Assembly: GCA_013298505.1 (NCBI GenBank)
Contig: JAAFHY010000015.1
Span: 1-50,764, forward strand
From: Cytophagales bacterium
GTDB taxonomy: Bacteria; Bacteroidota; Bacteroidia; Cytophagales; Cyclobacteriaceae
Reading direction: 5' to 3'
Length of the DNA stretch: 50,764 nucleotides
Positions 14,288 to 24,215 of the stretch are shown here, piece after piece. Within the stretch, counting starts at the first letter, position 1. Each line of letters starts with the position of its first letter. The notes beneath the pieces were generated by a model. The model was given only the letters and a program-made list of their open reading frames with translations, had not been told where the DNA came from and ran no database searches. A program made the position numbers and the translations under genes.

Positions 14288-16588
14288 TTAATTTACAGCA
14301 TCTTTCTTTATAAACTTGATGACTCTCGCTTTCCCCTCCACCAAAATTTTTGCTATATACATTCCTTGCGGATAATCAGATACATTGAGTTTTGCTTCCG
14401 TTTCAAATACTCTCTGAGTTGTCATAGGCTGACCTGTTAATTGAAGAAGCATTACTTCTTTTTTTAGTTCTACGTCACCTGTAGATATTATAAGCCAATC
14501 AGTTACTGGATTAGGATATAATTCAACCAAAGTACTAGCACTTGGAGTGTCCCCAGTGATGACCAATGCCTGATCTAATGAAAAATCACTGACACAGCCA
14601 TTGATAGTTACTTGTACTTTGTATGTTCCCGACTGGGTGGCAATATAACTCTGATTGCTAGCCGCAGGTATAGCTATATTGTTTAAAAACCATTGGTTAC
14701 CCAATGTTGCACTAGAGGTTAGTGTTGGTGTCGTTGAGTTGGCATTAGTTACTACTACCGTAGGCTTTGCGGGTTTACAAATCTCGGATAAGGATCTAGA
14801 CCAAACGCCTGCACCGGATGTTCCCGTAAATATGGCCGTGTTACTAGCCGCTAGAGATAGAGTGCTCAAAGAAATCAATCCAGTGTTTATGGGGATCCAA
14901 CTGCTGCCATTATTGGTAGAAAGATATATGCCGTCTGCTAGGGCGGCAAAAAGATTGTTGCCTACAGAAAGCAAAGACCTTACTGTGGCGAACGGCAATC
15001 CTGTCCCTGAGGTAACCCAACTGGTGCCATTATTAGATGACGTATACACAACACCGCTACTACCTTGCCCGGTTCCTGCAAATATGTTACTTCCATTGAT
15101 AACTAAAGATGATATGTATGGATTGACGCCTAAGCCTGTGTTAATGGCAGCCCAACTTGTCCCACTATTGGTAGATAAAAAAACACCACCAGTTTGAGTC
15201 CCTGCAAAAATGTTATTTCCGCTAATTGCTAATGAGAGAACCACATTATCGGATAAGCCTGAATTGACAGCAGTCCAATTTGATCCATTGTTTGAAGAAA
15301 TGAAAACGCCACCGCCAAATGTTCCTGCCAAGATATTGCTTCCTTGAATGGCTAAGCAATTCACGTTCATATTGGTTAATCCAGTATTAATAGGTATCCA
15401 ATTTGACCCGTTATTCGTTGTAATAAATACACCTCCATCAGAAGTGCCAGCAAATAAGTTATTTCCACTAACCGCTAAAGTTTTGACGTAGCTACTTATT
15501 AGCCCAGTGTTTACAGGTGTCCACGTCATTCCATCGTTCCCAGAAAAAAACACTCCATTGGTTGTTCCCGCAAATAGATTAGTGCCATTTAGGGTCAAAG
15601 AATTAGTTATTGTAGTTAAGCCTGAACTACTAGCACTCCAACTTGCGCCATTATTGGTGGAAAGAAATAAACCGTAAGTCGTGCCAGCAAACACATTCGT
15701 TCCGTTGATACCTAAACACTGGATATAGCTACCACTCAAACCTGCGTTTACTCCTGTCCAACTAGATCCAGTATTACTAGAAAAAAAAACTCCACCTTTA
15801 GAAGTCCCTGCGAAGACATTGCTGCCGCTAGCAGCTAATTTAGTTATTTCGGTATTGGTTAGCCCTGAGTTTATCGCAGTCCAAGTAGCGCCATTGTTGA
15901 TGGACAAAAAAATCCCCGCATCAGTACCTACAAAAACATTATTTCCACTCACCGCAAAATTTCGGATAGTAAGGTTGGTTAATCCTGAATTAACAGCTGT
16001 CCAACTGGATCCGCTATTTGTTGAAAGAAACACTCCACCACCAAGAGTCCCTGCAAAGACATTATTTCCACTGGAAATTAAAGACAAAACAGTTGTATTG
16101 GTTAATCCAGTGTTTACTTTAGACCAGCTTGTGCCGCTGTTAGTAGAAAGATATACCCCACCATTAAAGCCATCAAAACTTCCTGCAAAGATATTGTTTC
16201 CATTGATCGCTAATGATGAGATTCTCAGTGAAGCCAACCCTGAGTTGACTGCAGTCCAGCTAGAACCATTATTATTAGACAAGAATACGCCTCCTCCTGA
16301 AGTTCCAGCAAAGATGTTGGATCCCACAACGGATAATGCCGTAATAGAACCCGCCAAACTTGCATTACCTGAGGTCCAACTTAATCCGTTGTTTGTCGAC
16401 ACAAATACACGATCAGCAGAGCCAGCAAATAGATTTGTCCCACTCACTGCAAACGCTCGCACATCCCCTCCATACAGCCCATTATTTTTTTCTGACCATT
16501 GAGCAACTAGTCTCAAAGGGCAAAAATTCACAAAAGCGACTACGATCAGGTATCTAGCAGACAGAGATAGTTTTGTGGCTATTTCCAT
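14288..16588 (-). CDS. Secreted double beta-propeller protein with T9SS sorting domain
   Basis: A 766-residue protein. It begins with a signal peptide (ending near RLVAQ), followed by about 14 repeats of some 40 residues, each with a pattern like GNNIFAGT, GGVFLSTNNGSSWT and INTGL. The S-x-N-x-G-x-x-W part is an Asp-box/BNR-type hairpin. Thirteen full repeats plus one shorter one would suit two seven-bladed propellers. Then comes an Ig-like region (about 610-680, with NQWFLNN and GTYKVQVT) and a C-terminal type A sorting domain (LYPNPVTDWLII, YPQGMYIAKI, VIKFIKK), which marks it for the type IX secretion system. The ligand is unknown. Its stop codon touches the IS256 end. Confidence 0.85.
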   Translation of the reverse strand: MEIATKLSLSARYLIVVAFVNFCPLRLVAQWSEKNNGLYGGDVRAFAVSGTNLFAGSADRVFVSTNNGLSWTSGNASLAGSITALSVVGSNIFAGTSGGGVFLSNNNGSSWTAVNSGLASLRISSLAINGNNIFAGSFDGFNGGVYLSTNSGTSWSKVNTGLTNTTVLSLISSGNNVFAGTLGGGVFLSTNSGSSWTAVNSGLTNLTIRNFAVSGNNVFVGTDAGIFLSINNGATWTAINSGLTNTEITKLAASGSNVFAGTSKGGVFFSSNTGSSWTGVNAGLSGSYIQCLGINGTNVFAGTTYGLFLSTNNGASWSASSSGLTTITNSLTLNGTNLFAGTTNGVFFSGNDGMTWTPVNTGLISSYVKTLAVSGNNLFAGTSDGGVFITTNNGSNWIPINTGLTNMNVNCLAIQGSNILAGTFGGGVFISSNNGSNWTAVNSGLSDNVVLSLAISGNNIFAGTQTGGVFLSTNSGTSWAAINTGLGVNPYISSLVINGSNIFAGTGQGSSGVVYTSSNNGTSWVTSGTGLPFATVRSLLSVGNNLFAALADGIYLSTNNGSSWIPINTGLISLSTLSLAASNTAIFTGTSGAGVWSRSLSEICKPAKPTVVVTNANSTTPTLTSSATLGNQWFLNNIAIPAASNQSYIATQSGTYKVQVTINGCVSDFSLDQALVITGDTPSASTLVELYPNPVTDWLIISTGDVELKKEVMLLQLTGQPMTTQRVFETEAKLNVSDYPQGMYIAKILVEGKARVIKFIKKDAVN

Positions 16589-16666
16589 AAACGATGGGGG
16601 TAATATTTGAGGTTAAAATTACAAATTAAATTCCTACCATACGTTTTCACTGCCTAACTTCGCCCC

Positions 16667-17857
16667 ATGAACCTCATCCTTTTTGATAACCCAACCATCT
16701 GTCAAAATCTTTTGCCGTTTACTTTTACAAGGCCCGTGGCGGCTATCCGCACAGGTATACTAACCATTGCCGAAAAATGGGAGAAACAGTTGAATACAGC
16801 AGCGTCCTTTTCTACAGAAGGCTATTTATCAAAGAAGTTTCCACTCAAACACGCAGATGATAATGTTTGGGTCAACGGAGCGCTTTGTCCAGATGCTGGT
16901 TTAGTAGCTGCTATCAGGCAACTCGAAATGGGCGATGCGTTAGTAAAAGACACTATGATTTTGGCGGTGCGCACGGCAGACGATGAAGTGCCAGAAGTGA
17001 TTGTTGGTAAGGTTACCGAGTATGCTTCCGCAATTACCTTGATCGACCAAGTATGGAAAGTATTTCAATACAACGGAGCTCAGCTACGAGCAGATTTCGA
17101 GTTGATTACCGCAGGCAGAAAATCAATTGGAGTGACGGACAAACACACTCACGTTTACGGAGTAGAAAATATTTTTATTGAAGAAGGCGCAACCGTTCGA
17201 TCGGCTATTTTAAATGCCGACTATGGACCGATTTATATTGGAAAGAATGCCGAAGTGCAAGAAGGTGCAATGATTCGCGGTCCTTTTTCGCTGGGCGATG
17301 GCTCTGTTGTGAATATGGGAGGCAAAATGAAAGGCGATGTGTCGATTGGCCCTGGTTGCAAAGTAGGTGGCGAAGTGAGTGCTACCGTTTTTTTTGGGTA
17401 CAGCAACAAAGCACACGATGGTTTTTTGGGATGCTCGGTAATTGGGGAATGGTGCAACTTCGGTGCAGATAGCAATACCTCTAATTTGAAAAACAATTAT
17501 GAAGATGTGAAGATTTGGAATTACCCTAAAGGTGGTTTTGTAAACACAGGCCTTATGTTTTGCGGATTGATGATGGCCGACCATACCAAGTGCGGTATCA
17601 ACACGATGTTTAACACGGGCACCGTTACGGGTGTAAGCGCAAATATTTTTGGCGATGGGTTTCCGCGCAATTTCATTCCATCTTACGCTTGGGGTGGGGC
17701 AGCAGGGTTTAGTACCTATCAATTTGAAAAGGCAATGATTACCGCAGCTAAAGCCATGGAACGAAGAGGGATTTCATTGACTGACATAGATCGAGAGATT
17801 TATAAAGAAGTTTTTGAACAGTGCGCCAGCGAACGAGTTTGGGAGAAAGTTAAATGA
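16667..17857 (+). CDS. GlmU-family sugar nucleotidyltransferase-like protein
   Basis: A 396-residue protein. The N-terminal part (MNLILFDNPTICQNLLPFTFTRPVAAIR, split here into LPFTFTRP and GILTIAEKW) resembles the nucleotidyltransferase half of GlmU-like enzymes found in Bacteroidota. The C-terminal half (about 165-340) is a left-handed beta-helix of hexapeptide repeats (IFIEEGATVRSAIL, IYIGKNAEVQEGAMI, VSIGPGCKVGG). Such proteins are annotated as putative sugar nucleotidyltransferases; the classic GxGTRM signature is not obvious, so the reaction is uncertain. It is followed 22 bp later by holB on the same strand. Confidence 0.8.
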   Translation: MNLILFDNPTICQNLLPFTFTRPVAAIRTGILTIAEKWEKQLNTAASFSTEGYLSKKFPLKHADDNVWVNGALCPDAGLVAAIRQLEMGDALVKDTMILAVRTADDEVPEVIVGKVTEYASAITLIDQVWKVFQYNGAQLRADFELITAGRKSIGVTDKHTHVYGVENIFIEEGATVRSAILNADYGPIYIGKNAEVQEGAMIRGPFSLGDGSVVNMGGKMKGDVSIGPGCKVGGEVSATVFFGYSNKAHDGFLGCSVIGEWCNFGADSNTSNLKNNYEDVKIWNYPKGGFVNTGLMFCGLMMADHTKCGINTMFNTGTVTGVSANIFGDGFPRNFIPSYAWGGAAGFSTYQFEKAMITAAKAMERRGISLTDIDREIYKEVFEQCASERVWEKVK

Positions 17858-17879
17858 GGTATTAGAAAAAAAATCGAGC

Positions 17880-19001
17880 ATGAACTTCTCTTTTATACCG
17901 GGCATTAAAGCAGTTAAGTCAAGATTGATAGAAGCCGTTTCGACCAACCATGTTGCGCACGCACAATTATTTATTGGCAAACCCGGATCGCTCAATTTGC
18001 CATTGGCACTTGCGTATGCAACATTTCTTCATTGTCAGAATAAGCAAGCGGGCGATGCGTGCGGCACATGCGCTGCGTGCACCAAGAGTTTAAAATACAT
18101 CCATCCAGACACAAGTTTTGTTTTTCCATTAGGAAATGTAAAGGGAGATAAAGATGAAGATCGCTTTAAGGCCGACATACTAAAAACATGGAGGAGTTTT
18201 TTGTTAGAACAGCCATTTGGCGATTTAGGCGATTGGATTGCCTTTTATGGAGGAGAAGACAAGCAAGCATTAATATCGCGCGAAGAAAGCCGTGAAATAA
18301 TTAAAACACTTTCGCTCAAGCCTTTTGAGAGCCCCTATAAAGTCATGATAATCTGGCAGCCAGAGTTGATGCACCCATCAGCATCAAACGGAATTTTGAA
18401 AATTTTGGAGGAACCTCCCGCTAACACATTCTTTATATTAGTTACCAATGCTGTTGAAAAACTGCTGCCTACTATTATTTCGCGAACGCAGTTGGTGCAA
18501 GTGCCTCTTTTAGAAGACGAAGAAGTAGGTGAGTACCTTGATCAGAGAGAGGTTTCGGTTGAGCGTAAGAACGAAATCATCGCATTGGCAGAAGGGAATT
18601 TGAATTTTGCAATCAAGCTCATTGATTCCGAACAAGATCACTACCAAGATCGATTTTCAAATTGGATGCGAGCAAGTTTTAAGCGTGACTATTTGAAAAT
18701 GGTTTCGCTATCTGATGAATTCCATGAACTTGATAAACTCGATCAACGAAATTTTCTATCCTATAGTTTGACTATGATTCGCGAGGCAGCCTTACAATTT
18801 TCAGGAGCAGTGAAACTAAACAGGGTAAAGGGGAGCGAAGTAAAATTCATTCAAGATTTTAGCAAGCAGTTAAACGTGGTACGAGCCGAAAAGATAAATA
18901 CCCTAGTGTCAGAAGCTACCTACCACTTGGAAAGAAACGGAAGCCCACGAATGATTTTTCTGGATTTGTCGCTTCAAATTTCCAGTGTGTTTAAGACTTG
19001 A
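17880..19001 (+). CDS. holB: DNA polymerase III subunit delta'
   Basis: A 373-residue clamp-loader protein. The AAA+ fold shows a degenerate P-loop (GKPGSLNLPLA, no GK[ST] end), a cysteine cluster C-x8-C-x2-C-x2-C around residues 57-72 that would bind zinc, LEEPPANTFFILVT, and the ISRTQL segment where clamp loaders have the SRC arginine finger. A non-functional P-loop is normal for delta'. The subunit helps load the sliding clamp on DNA. I chose the ATG at 17880 (MNFSFIPGIKAVKSRL), which begins the family pattern and lies 22 bp after the upstream stop; an in-frame ATG at 17814 would overlap that gene. Confidence 0.88.
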   Translation: MNFSFIPGIKAVKSRLIEAVSTNHVAHAQLFIGKPGSLNLPLALAYATFLHCQNKQAGDACGTCAACTKSLKYIHPDTSFVFPLGNVKGDKDEDRFKADILKTWRSFLLEQPFGDLGDWIAFYGGEDKQALISREESREIIKTLSLKPFESPYKVMIIWQPELMHPSASNGILKILEEPPANTFFILVTNAVEKLLPTIISRTQLVQVPLLEDEEVGEYLDQREVSVERKNEIIALAEGNLNFAIKLIDSEQDHYQDRFSNWMRASFKRDYLKMVSLSDEFHELDKLDQRNFLSYSLTMIREAALQFSGAVKLNRVKGSEVKFIQDFSKQLNVVRAEKINTLVSEATYHLERNGSPRMIFLDLSLQISSVFKT

Positions 19002-19041
19002 CAATCAGTGCCCACAGGTAGGACATCCACTTACCATTTCT

Positions 19042-19049
19042 TACTTTTG
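19042..19049 (+). promoter_or_regulatory. Putative -7 box (TACTTTTG) for the cyclophilin gene
   Basis: TACTTTTG matches TAnnTTTG and lies 21 bp before the ATG at 19071 in a 69-bp gap. No clear -33 TTTG is present. Confidence 0.4.
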
Positions 19050-19070
19050 AAAAAAATCTATTAGCTGTTT

Positions 19071-19943
19071 ATGAATAAACTACTCACTATCATTGCCCTT
19101 TCGGCAATTACCCTTGTTACCAGTTGTGCTCAAAAATCAGATTACGTAATCACCATCAAAACCAAACATGGCGACATGGTGGCAATTTTGTATGACGAAA
19201 CCCCCAAGCACAAAGCAAACTTTGTAAAGCTGGCCAAGGAACATTATTTCGATAGCCTTCTTTTTCACCGGGTGATTACAGGTTTTATGATTCAAGGGGG
19301 AGATCCTAACTCAAGAAAGGCGCAACCCGGGCAACAGCTTGGCAATGGCGGCCCTGGCTATACGGTTGATGCGGAAATCAACCCCAAGTTTTTTCACGAT
19401 AAAGGTGCTCTTTCAGCCGCACGACTTCCCGATCAACAAAACCCTACCAAGGCTTCAAGTGGTAGTCAATTTTATATTGTACAAGGCACTATCATTCCAG
19501 AAGTAAATATGGACGAGTTGAAAATAGATCAGATGAAATTAAACATGGGCTTTCGCCAGATCATGCAAAACCCCGCCAACAAACCATTGATCGATTCGCT
19601 CAACCAAATTTATATGACAGGCGACATGGAAGGCTACAAGAAAAAAATTTTTAGCCTAGTGCCACGAATCGAGAAAGAAACCAACACTAAAATAATGAAA
19701 GAGGTTTCTGCTGAAAAAATAAAGGCATACACAACTATTGGTGGTTCACCACATTTAGATGGCGAGTATACCGTTTTTGGAAAAGTGATTAAAGGGCTGG
19801 AAGTAATCGATAAAATTGCGGCCGTGCAAACAGATGCAGAGAGACCCGTAGAAGACATTCGTATGGTGATAACGGTTGAAGAATTATCTAAAAAGAAAAT
19901 CACAAAACTCTACGGATACATTTATCCCGAAGTGAAAAAATGA
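19071..19943 (+). CDS. Lipoprotein cyclophilin-type peptidyl-prolyl isomerase with insertion
   Basis: A 290-residue protein with a lipobox (LVTSC, C19), so it is probably anchored in a membrane facing the periplasm. The cyclophilin core is clear: FHRVITGFMIQGGD with the catalytic arginine at 67, then GSQFYIVQG (about 131-139). The rest of the core (SPHLDGEYTVFGKVIKGLEVID) appears only at about 226, so some 85 charged, mostly helical residues interrupt the domain. It would speed proline isomerisation during folding of exported proteins. It overlaps the downstream reductase gene by 4 bp. Confidence 0.88.
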   Translation: MNKLLTIIALSAITLVTSCAQKSDYVITIKTKHGDMVAILYDETPKHKANFVKLAKEHYFDSLLFHRVITGFMIQGGDPNSRKAQPGQQLGNGGPGYTVDAEINPKFFHDKGALSAARLPDQQNPTKASSGSQFYIVQGTIIPEVNMDELKIDQMKLNMGFRQIMQNPANKPLIDSLNQIYMTGDMEGYKKKIFSLVPRIEKETNTKIMKEVSAEKIKAYTTIGGSPHLDGEYTVFGKVIKGLEVIDKIAAVQTDAERPVEDIRMVITVEELSKKKITKLYGYIYPEVKK

Positions 19944-20833
19944 GAATACTCGTTACAGGCTGCAATGGCCTGCTTGGGCAGAAATTGATTGATCTTTTAG
20001 CTGCGAAGAGCGATTACGTAATTGCCACTGCCAAGTCAAATTTGGTGGTTGATTTACCTAAAGGAGAATTTCATTTGTTAGATATAACAGATAGGCTAGA
20101 GGTAAAAAAAATAGTTGATCAAACAAAGCCCGATGTAATTATCAATGCGGCAGCAATGACGCAGGTCGATCAATGTGAAACCGAAAGAGAGAAATGCTGG
20201 ACAAACAACGTAACTGCCGTTGAAAATATAGTGGAGGCTTGCAAAAGGACTCAAACACATCTTATCCATCTTTCTACTGATTTTATTTTTGATGGTACCC
20301 ATGGTCCCCTTGATGAGGAAGCTAAACCACATCCGTTGAGTTATTATGGCGAGAGTAAGTTGGCGGCAGAAGCTATTGTACGTAGTAGCAATATCAGTGG
20401 GACAATTATAAGAACGGTATTAGTATACGGAATTACAAAAGATATGAGCCGATCTAATATCGTTTTGTGGGTCAAGAAAAGTTTGGAAGAAGGAAAGACA
20501 ATTAATGTGGTAAACGATCAATGGCGCACGCCTACATTGGCCGAAGACTTGGCGATGGGTTGTTATCTTGCCGCTATTAATAGAGGAACAGGTGTTTATC
20601 ATGTGTCGGGTGAGGAGATGATGACGCCTTATGACATTGCTATGCGAACGGCTGATTTTTTTAAGTTAGATAAATCATTGATCCACGAAACCGATTCAAC
20701 AAAATTTAAGCAACCTGCAGCACGCCCCCTCAAAACCGGATTCATTATAACTAAGGCAAAAACTGAGTTGGGGTATAGTCCGCATAGTTTTGAACAGGGG
20801 TTGGCAATTATAAAATCTTCTTTTCTCTTTTAG
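19940..20833 (+). CDS. dTDP-4-dehydrorhamnose reductase-like SDR protein
   Basis: A 297-residue extended short-chain dehydrogenase with N-terminal GCNGLLGQKL (nucleotide-binding GxxGxxG), NAAAMTQVDQCE, STDFIFDGT and the catalytic YGESK (YxxxK). The arrangement is that of RfbD/RmlD, which reduces dTDP-4-keto-rhamnose in the last step of dTDP-L-rhamnose synthesis using NAD(P)H. No rfbA/B/C genes are nearby, so a related sugar-nucleotide reductase activity is also possible. The start overlaps the cyclophilin stop (ATGA), which indicates coupling. Confidence 0.83.
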   Translation: MRILVTGCNGLLGQKLIDLLAAKSDYVIATAKSNLVVDLPKGEFHLLDITDRLEVKKIVDQTKPDVIINAAAMTQVDQCETEREKCWTNNVTAVENIVEACKRTQTHLIHLSTDFIFDGTHGPLDEEAKPHPLSYYGESKLAAEAIVRSSNISGTIIRTVLVYGITKDMSRSNIVLWVKKSLEEGKTINVVNDQWRTPTLAEDLAMGCYLAAINRGTGVYHVSGEEMMTPYDIAMRTADFFKLDKSLIHETDSTKFKQPAARPLKTGFIITKAKTELGYSPHSFEQGLAIIKSSFLF

Positions 20834-20881
20834 AAATCACATCGGCACTGAGGAGATCATGGTATGCTGCCATAAAATTTT

Positions 20882-23491
20882 TTACTCCACCTTTAATCCA
20901 TTCGCGGGGCTTGCTTTTGCTACTTTATTCACTTGTGTGAATACAACTAGTAGCAATACGAAAACAAGTATGCTCACGGCCACGATGATGCTGAGGTAAT
21001 TCATGGGCACATGATACTCGTACGCGATATCAAACAAGAACTTAACAAGCGAATAACTGATAGGCACACCGATTAGTAATGAAACAGCAAATAAAATAAT
21101 GTACTGTTTTAAAATGCCCGAGGCAATGTTATTGGTTTGTGCGCCCAATACTTTGCGAATGCTAAACTCTTTGGTGCGGCCTGTTACATTGAGGGTGACC
21201 AAGCCAAACAGACCCAATCATGTGAGTAGGATGGTGATGAGCGCAACGGCTTGAAAGAATCGACCGTGATTTTTTATTTTTTCAAAAAAACCACCCCACA
21301 CATCTTCTTGATAACTGCCTTGAAACGGAATTTCAGGAAAGAGTTTGTTCCACTGTGTTTGCAAGGTCGCATACGTTTCTCTTTCGGAGCCATTGCGCAC
21401 ACGCAGTGAAATAAAACGATAGTCTGCTTTGTTGGCTACTTTGAAAATGACGGGTTGCATTTTACTATCGAAGGTATAGCTGTGAAAATTTTTTACTACG
21501 CCAATCACTTCGTAACGCATGCTGTCGATTTCGAGTTGTTGTCCAATCGGCTCTGGCCAGCCCAACGTTTTCACAAATTCTTCATTAACAATGATAGCTT
21601 GCTTGTCTGCTTCGGGATGCTGATTGAACGCGCGCCCTTTGATGAGTGTAAGCTGCATGGTGGAAAAATAATTGGCATCCACAGCTAGTTGCTGTACTTC
21701 ATATTCTTTAATGGGTGGAAGTTTGACGATGGTGGTAGCATGATTTTTCCCAATGTGATTGACCGACCCAGCGATGGAAGTTACGTTGGAATTTTGCGCC
21801 ATGGCAGCATTGAGTTGCTCGTACGCTAATTGATTGTGCACCTCAGCATACAGCGCCTCACTTTGATTGTAACCCCAAGGACGCTCAGCAACGTAATCGG
21901 TATTTTGTGTGAACATTACTGCGCAAGTGATGAGTATGCACGCCAATATCAATTGAAAACCAAGTAGTATTTTGTTCAATGGATTTTGCTTCCCGAATTT
22001 AGAAGAGCCTTTTAAGATATTTACTACTTCAAATCGTGAAATGTAAAGCGCAGGGTAGAGGCCTGAGATCATTCCAGTAACAAATAAAATACCTATTAAA
22101 AAAATCCAAAGTTTAGGTTGTGCAAGTTTGAAGCCCATACTAAAACCATTGATTTGCTCGAAACCGGGAATGAAAAGAAAGATGCCAAAAAGCAATCCAA
22201 ATAGTAGTGCGAATGAGGTAACAAAAATATTTTCGGATAGAAACTGAGTAATCACTTTAATGCGAGTAGCACCAATCACTTTGCGCACACCAATTTCCTT
22301 TAGTCGCTTGGCGGCTGTAACAATGGCAATATTGATGTAGTTGAAGCAAGCCAATGCCAATAAGAACAATGTAATAACACCTAGAATCAATACGGCTTTG
22401 GTATTCGATTCGTAATACGGGGGACAGATGCCATCGCGGATATCCATTGATTTTTTGTACAACTCGGCCAATGAAACAAATCCAAAATTCGAGATGGCTC
22501 GCTCGCTATGTTTTTCGTTTTGTAATATTTTGTATTTGTTCATGCCCTGCTGGATAAGGGCAATGTCGCTTGGATTATCTGCTTGGATGAGTGTAGCGTT
22601 GACAAATGAGTTCCAATCACTGGTATTGTACATTGGGCTGGCAACTTTTTGATTATCAAAGTGGATGAGAAAATCAAAACTGACGGAATGTGATTCGGGT
22701 AGCTTTTTTGCAACACCCGCTACAGCAAATTCTTTGCTGTTACTTTCACTGAAAATTACTTTAATAGATTTACCTAGGGGATTCTCTCCGCCAAAATATT
22801 TAATAGACATTTTTTCGCTTAGCATAATGCTGTTGAGGTCTTTCAACGAATTGACCGAGCCCCATTTGAGTGGGAAGGTGAACAGTTGGAGGAACTCTGG
22901 ATCTACGTAGCGAATGCGTTCATGAAAAACGTTGTCCTCGTGTTTTACAACAACAGAGGCGTCTTTCACGCGGCAGACTTTTTTAATCTGCGGATAATCT
23001 TGTTGCAACATTTCACCCAGCGGTGTAGGCGTGGTGCCAAATTGTTGTTCCTTGCCTTCGAGGTCGGCAAAGAAAGTAACTAGATACACTTCGTCTTTAC
23101 GTTCATGAAACTGATCCGTATCATTTACCCAGGAGGCGAAACCGAACCACAGCACACAAATGCCCACAGCCATCGATAAGCCAAAGATGTTGATGAACGA
23201 ACTCGTGGGGTTCTTCATCAAGCTACGTAAAGAGGTTTTGAAATAGTTACCAAACATGTTGAATTGATTGAAGTATTGAAGTGCTTTTAGGTTTTTGATT
23301 AAGGCTGGGCGGAGCAACTTAAGAGTCTCCCATGTGTAGATTCTTTTTGCCTTACGAATAGAGTGTTGTTCTATATTATCATAAAAGATTTCTTCCATGT
23401 CTCCCTCTATCTCTTCCGCGTATTCTTTCTTTACGAAAAAGCGCAGGAGCATTAGAGGCCAATGAGGAGGAGTTATATTTTTTTGAATCAT
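20882..23491 (-). pseudogene. ABC transporter permease (MacB/FtsX type) interrupted by in-frame TGA
   Basis: One continuous frame of about 870 codons is broken once by TGA at 21218-21220. The N-terminal prefix (PPHWPLMLLRFFVKKEYAEEIEGDMEEIF) marks the permease-prefix group tied to PadR regulators. Then come a MacB-type periplasmic domain, FtsX membrane clusters (IGVRKVIGA near the middle), a second periplasmic domain and, beyond the stop, the last cluster (LGLFGLV, SIRKVLGA). Around the stop it reads ITILLT-stop-LGLFGLV, where relatives usually have a cysteine or similar residue, so one base change explains it. The truncated 757-residue product would lack the last three membrane helices. The start at 23491 (MIQKNITPP) overlaps the upstream stop by 4 bp. 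Confidence 0.85.
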
Positions 23492-24183
23492 ACTTTCAAT
23501 CCTGCATTTTCTTTCGCTCCCATTATCAACAGCCAAAGGCAAATTCCGATCTCGCCAAGGCTGGCAGGTAAACTGATATATAAAGATATTCCCAGTTTCG
23601 AAAAATTAGGAACGAGTGTATTACCTAAAAAAAGTATTAGATATCCAAAGCAACCAAGCATTAGCAGTATACCAAAAATCCGAGGCAGGAAACCTGATTT
23701 AAAAACCAAGTAGCCGAATGGAAACAGCCAAAGTCCCGAAAAGATGTGAATTACTCTCATGCCATTATTATACTGTTCAAGGTAAAGCAGAGCCTGCGAT
23801 TGAATTTGTTCTATAGAAAGCCCATAGAGCTGGTGGGGGTTAATAAGTGAAAGAACTGCGAATTGGTTTTGAGCATTAATGAAATACATCGGAACGGAAA
23901 GTACCGCCAGTATAACCATCAACTTCGCATAATTTTCGTTGACTGGCTTAAATAACGTATACAGTTGAAGAGGCAAGAAAAGGAAGAAGCCATAACAGAA
24001 CAAGCCACTTACGATACCAAGTCGGAAAAGTGATTCAGAGGAAACAATGTTTTGAAAAGTGAGTGATGCATTGTCTGACACAAAAAGTTGGGATGGAACG
24101 TACATCAAGCTAAAAAGCCCATTGAGTACAACACCTAAGTATATCAACCCGGCAACTCTTGCTGTTTTTTTATTGGATGCCAT
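23488..24183 (-). CDS. DUF4386-family membrane protein
   Basis: A 231-residue protein with six or so hydrophobic helices and the DUF4386 pattern: N-terminal KKTARVAGLIYLGVVLNGLFS, a middle with SLFRLGIVSGLFCYGFFLFLPLQLY, and the late FGYLVFKSGFLPRIFGILLMLG (given here as GYLVFKSGFLPRILG-like). The function of the family is unknown. It lies in one operon with padR, the DUF6326 gene and the ABC permease gene; its stop overlaps the permease start (ATGA), so the two are translationally coupled. Confidence 0.83.
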   Translation of the reverse strand: MASNKKTARVAGLIYLGVVLNGLFSLMYVPSQLFVSDNASLTFQNIVSSESLFRLGIVSGLFCYGFFLFLPLQLYTLFKPVNENYAKLMVILAVLSVPMYFINAQNQFAVLSLINPHQLYGLSIEQIQSQALLYLEQYNNGMRVIHIFSGLWLFPFGYLVFKSGFLPRIFGILLMLGCFGYLILFLGNTLVPNFSKLGISLYISLPASLGEIGICLWLLIMGAKENAGLKV

Positions 24184-24215
24184 TTTATATTTTATTTATC
24201 GTATTGGTTATTTTT

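Noticed and set aside
13734-14290. tRNA-Arg as attachment site of an integrative element
   Set aside because: No integrase gene is present, and the duplicated part is the 5' half, while tRNA attachment sites usually copy the 3' end.
14655-16502. Long open frames antisense to the propeller gene
   Set aside because: They are shadows created by the 40-residue repeats of the real gene; their repeats mirror its codons.
21218-21220. In-frame TGA in the ABC permease as a selenocysteine codon
   Set aside because: ABC permeases are not selenoproteins, no SECIS-like hairpin is obvious right after it, and a single nonsense change is simpler.
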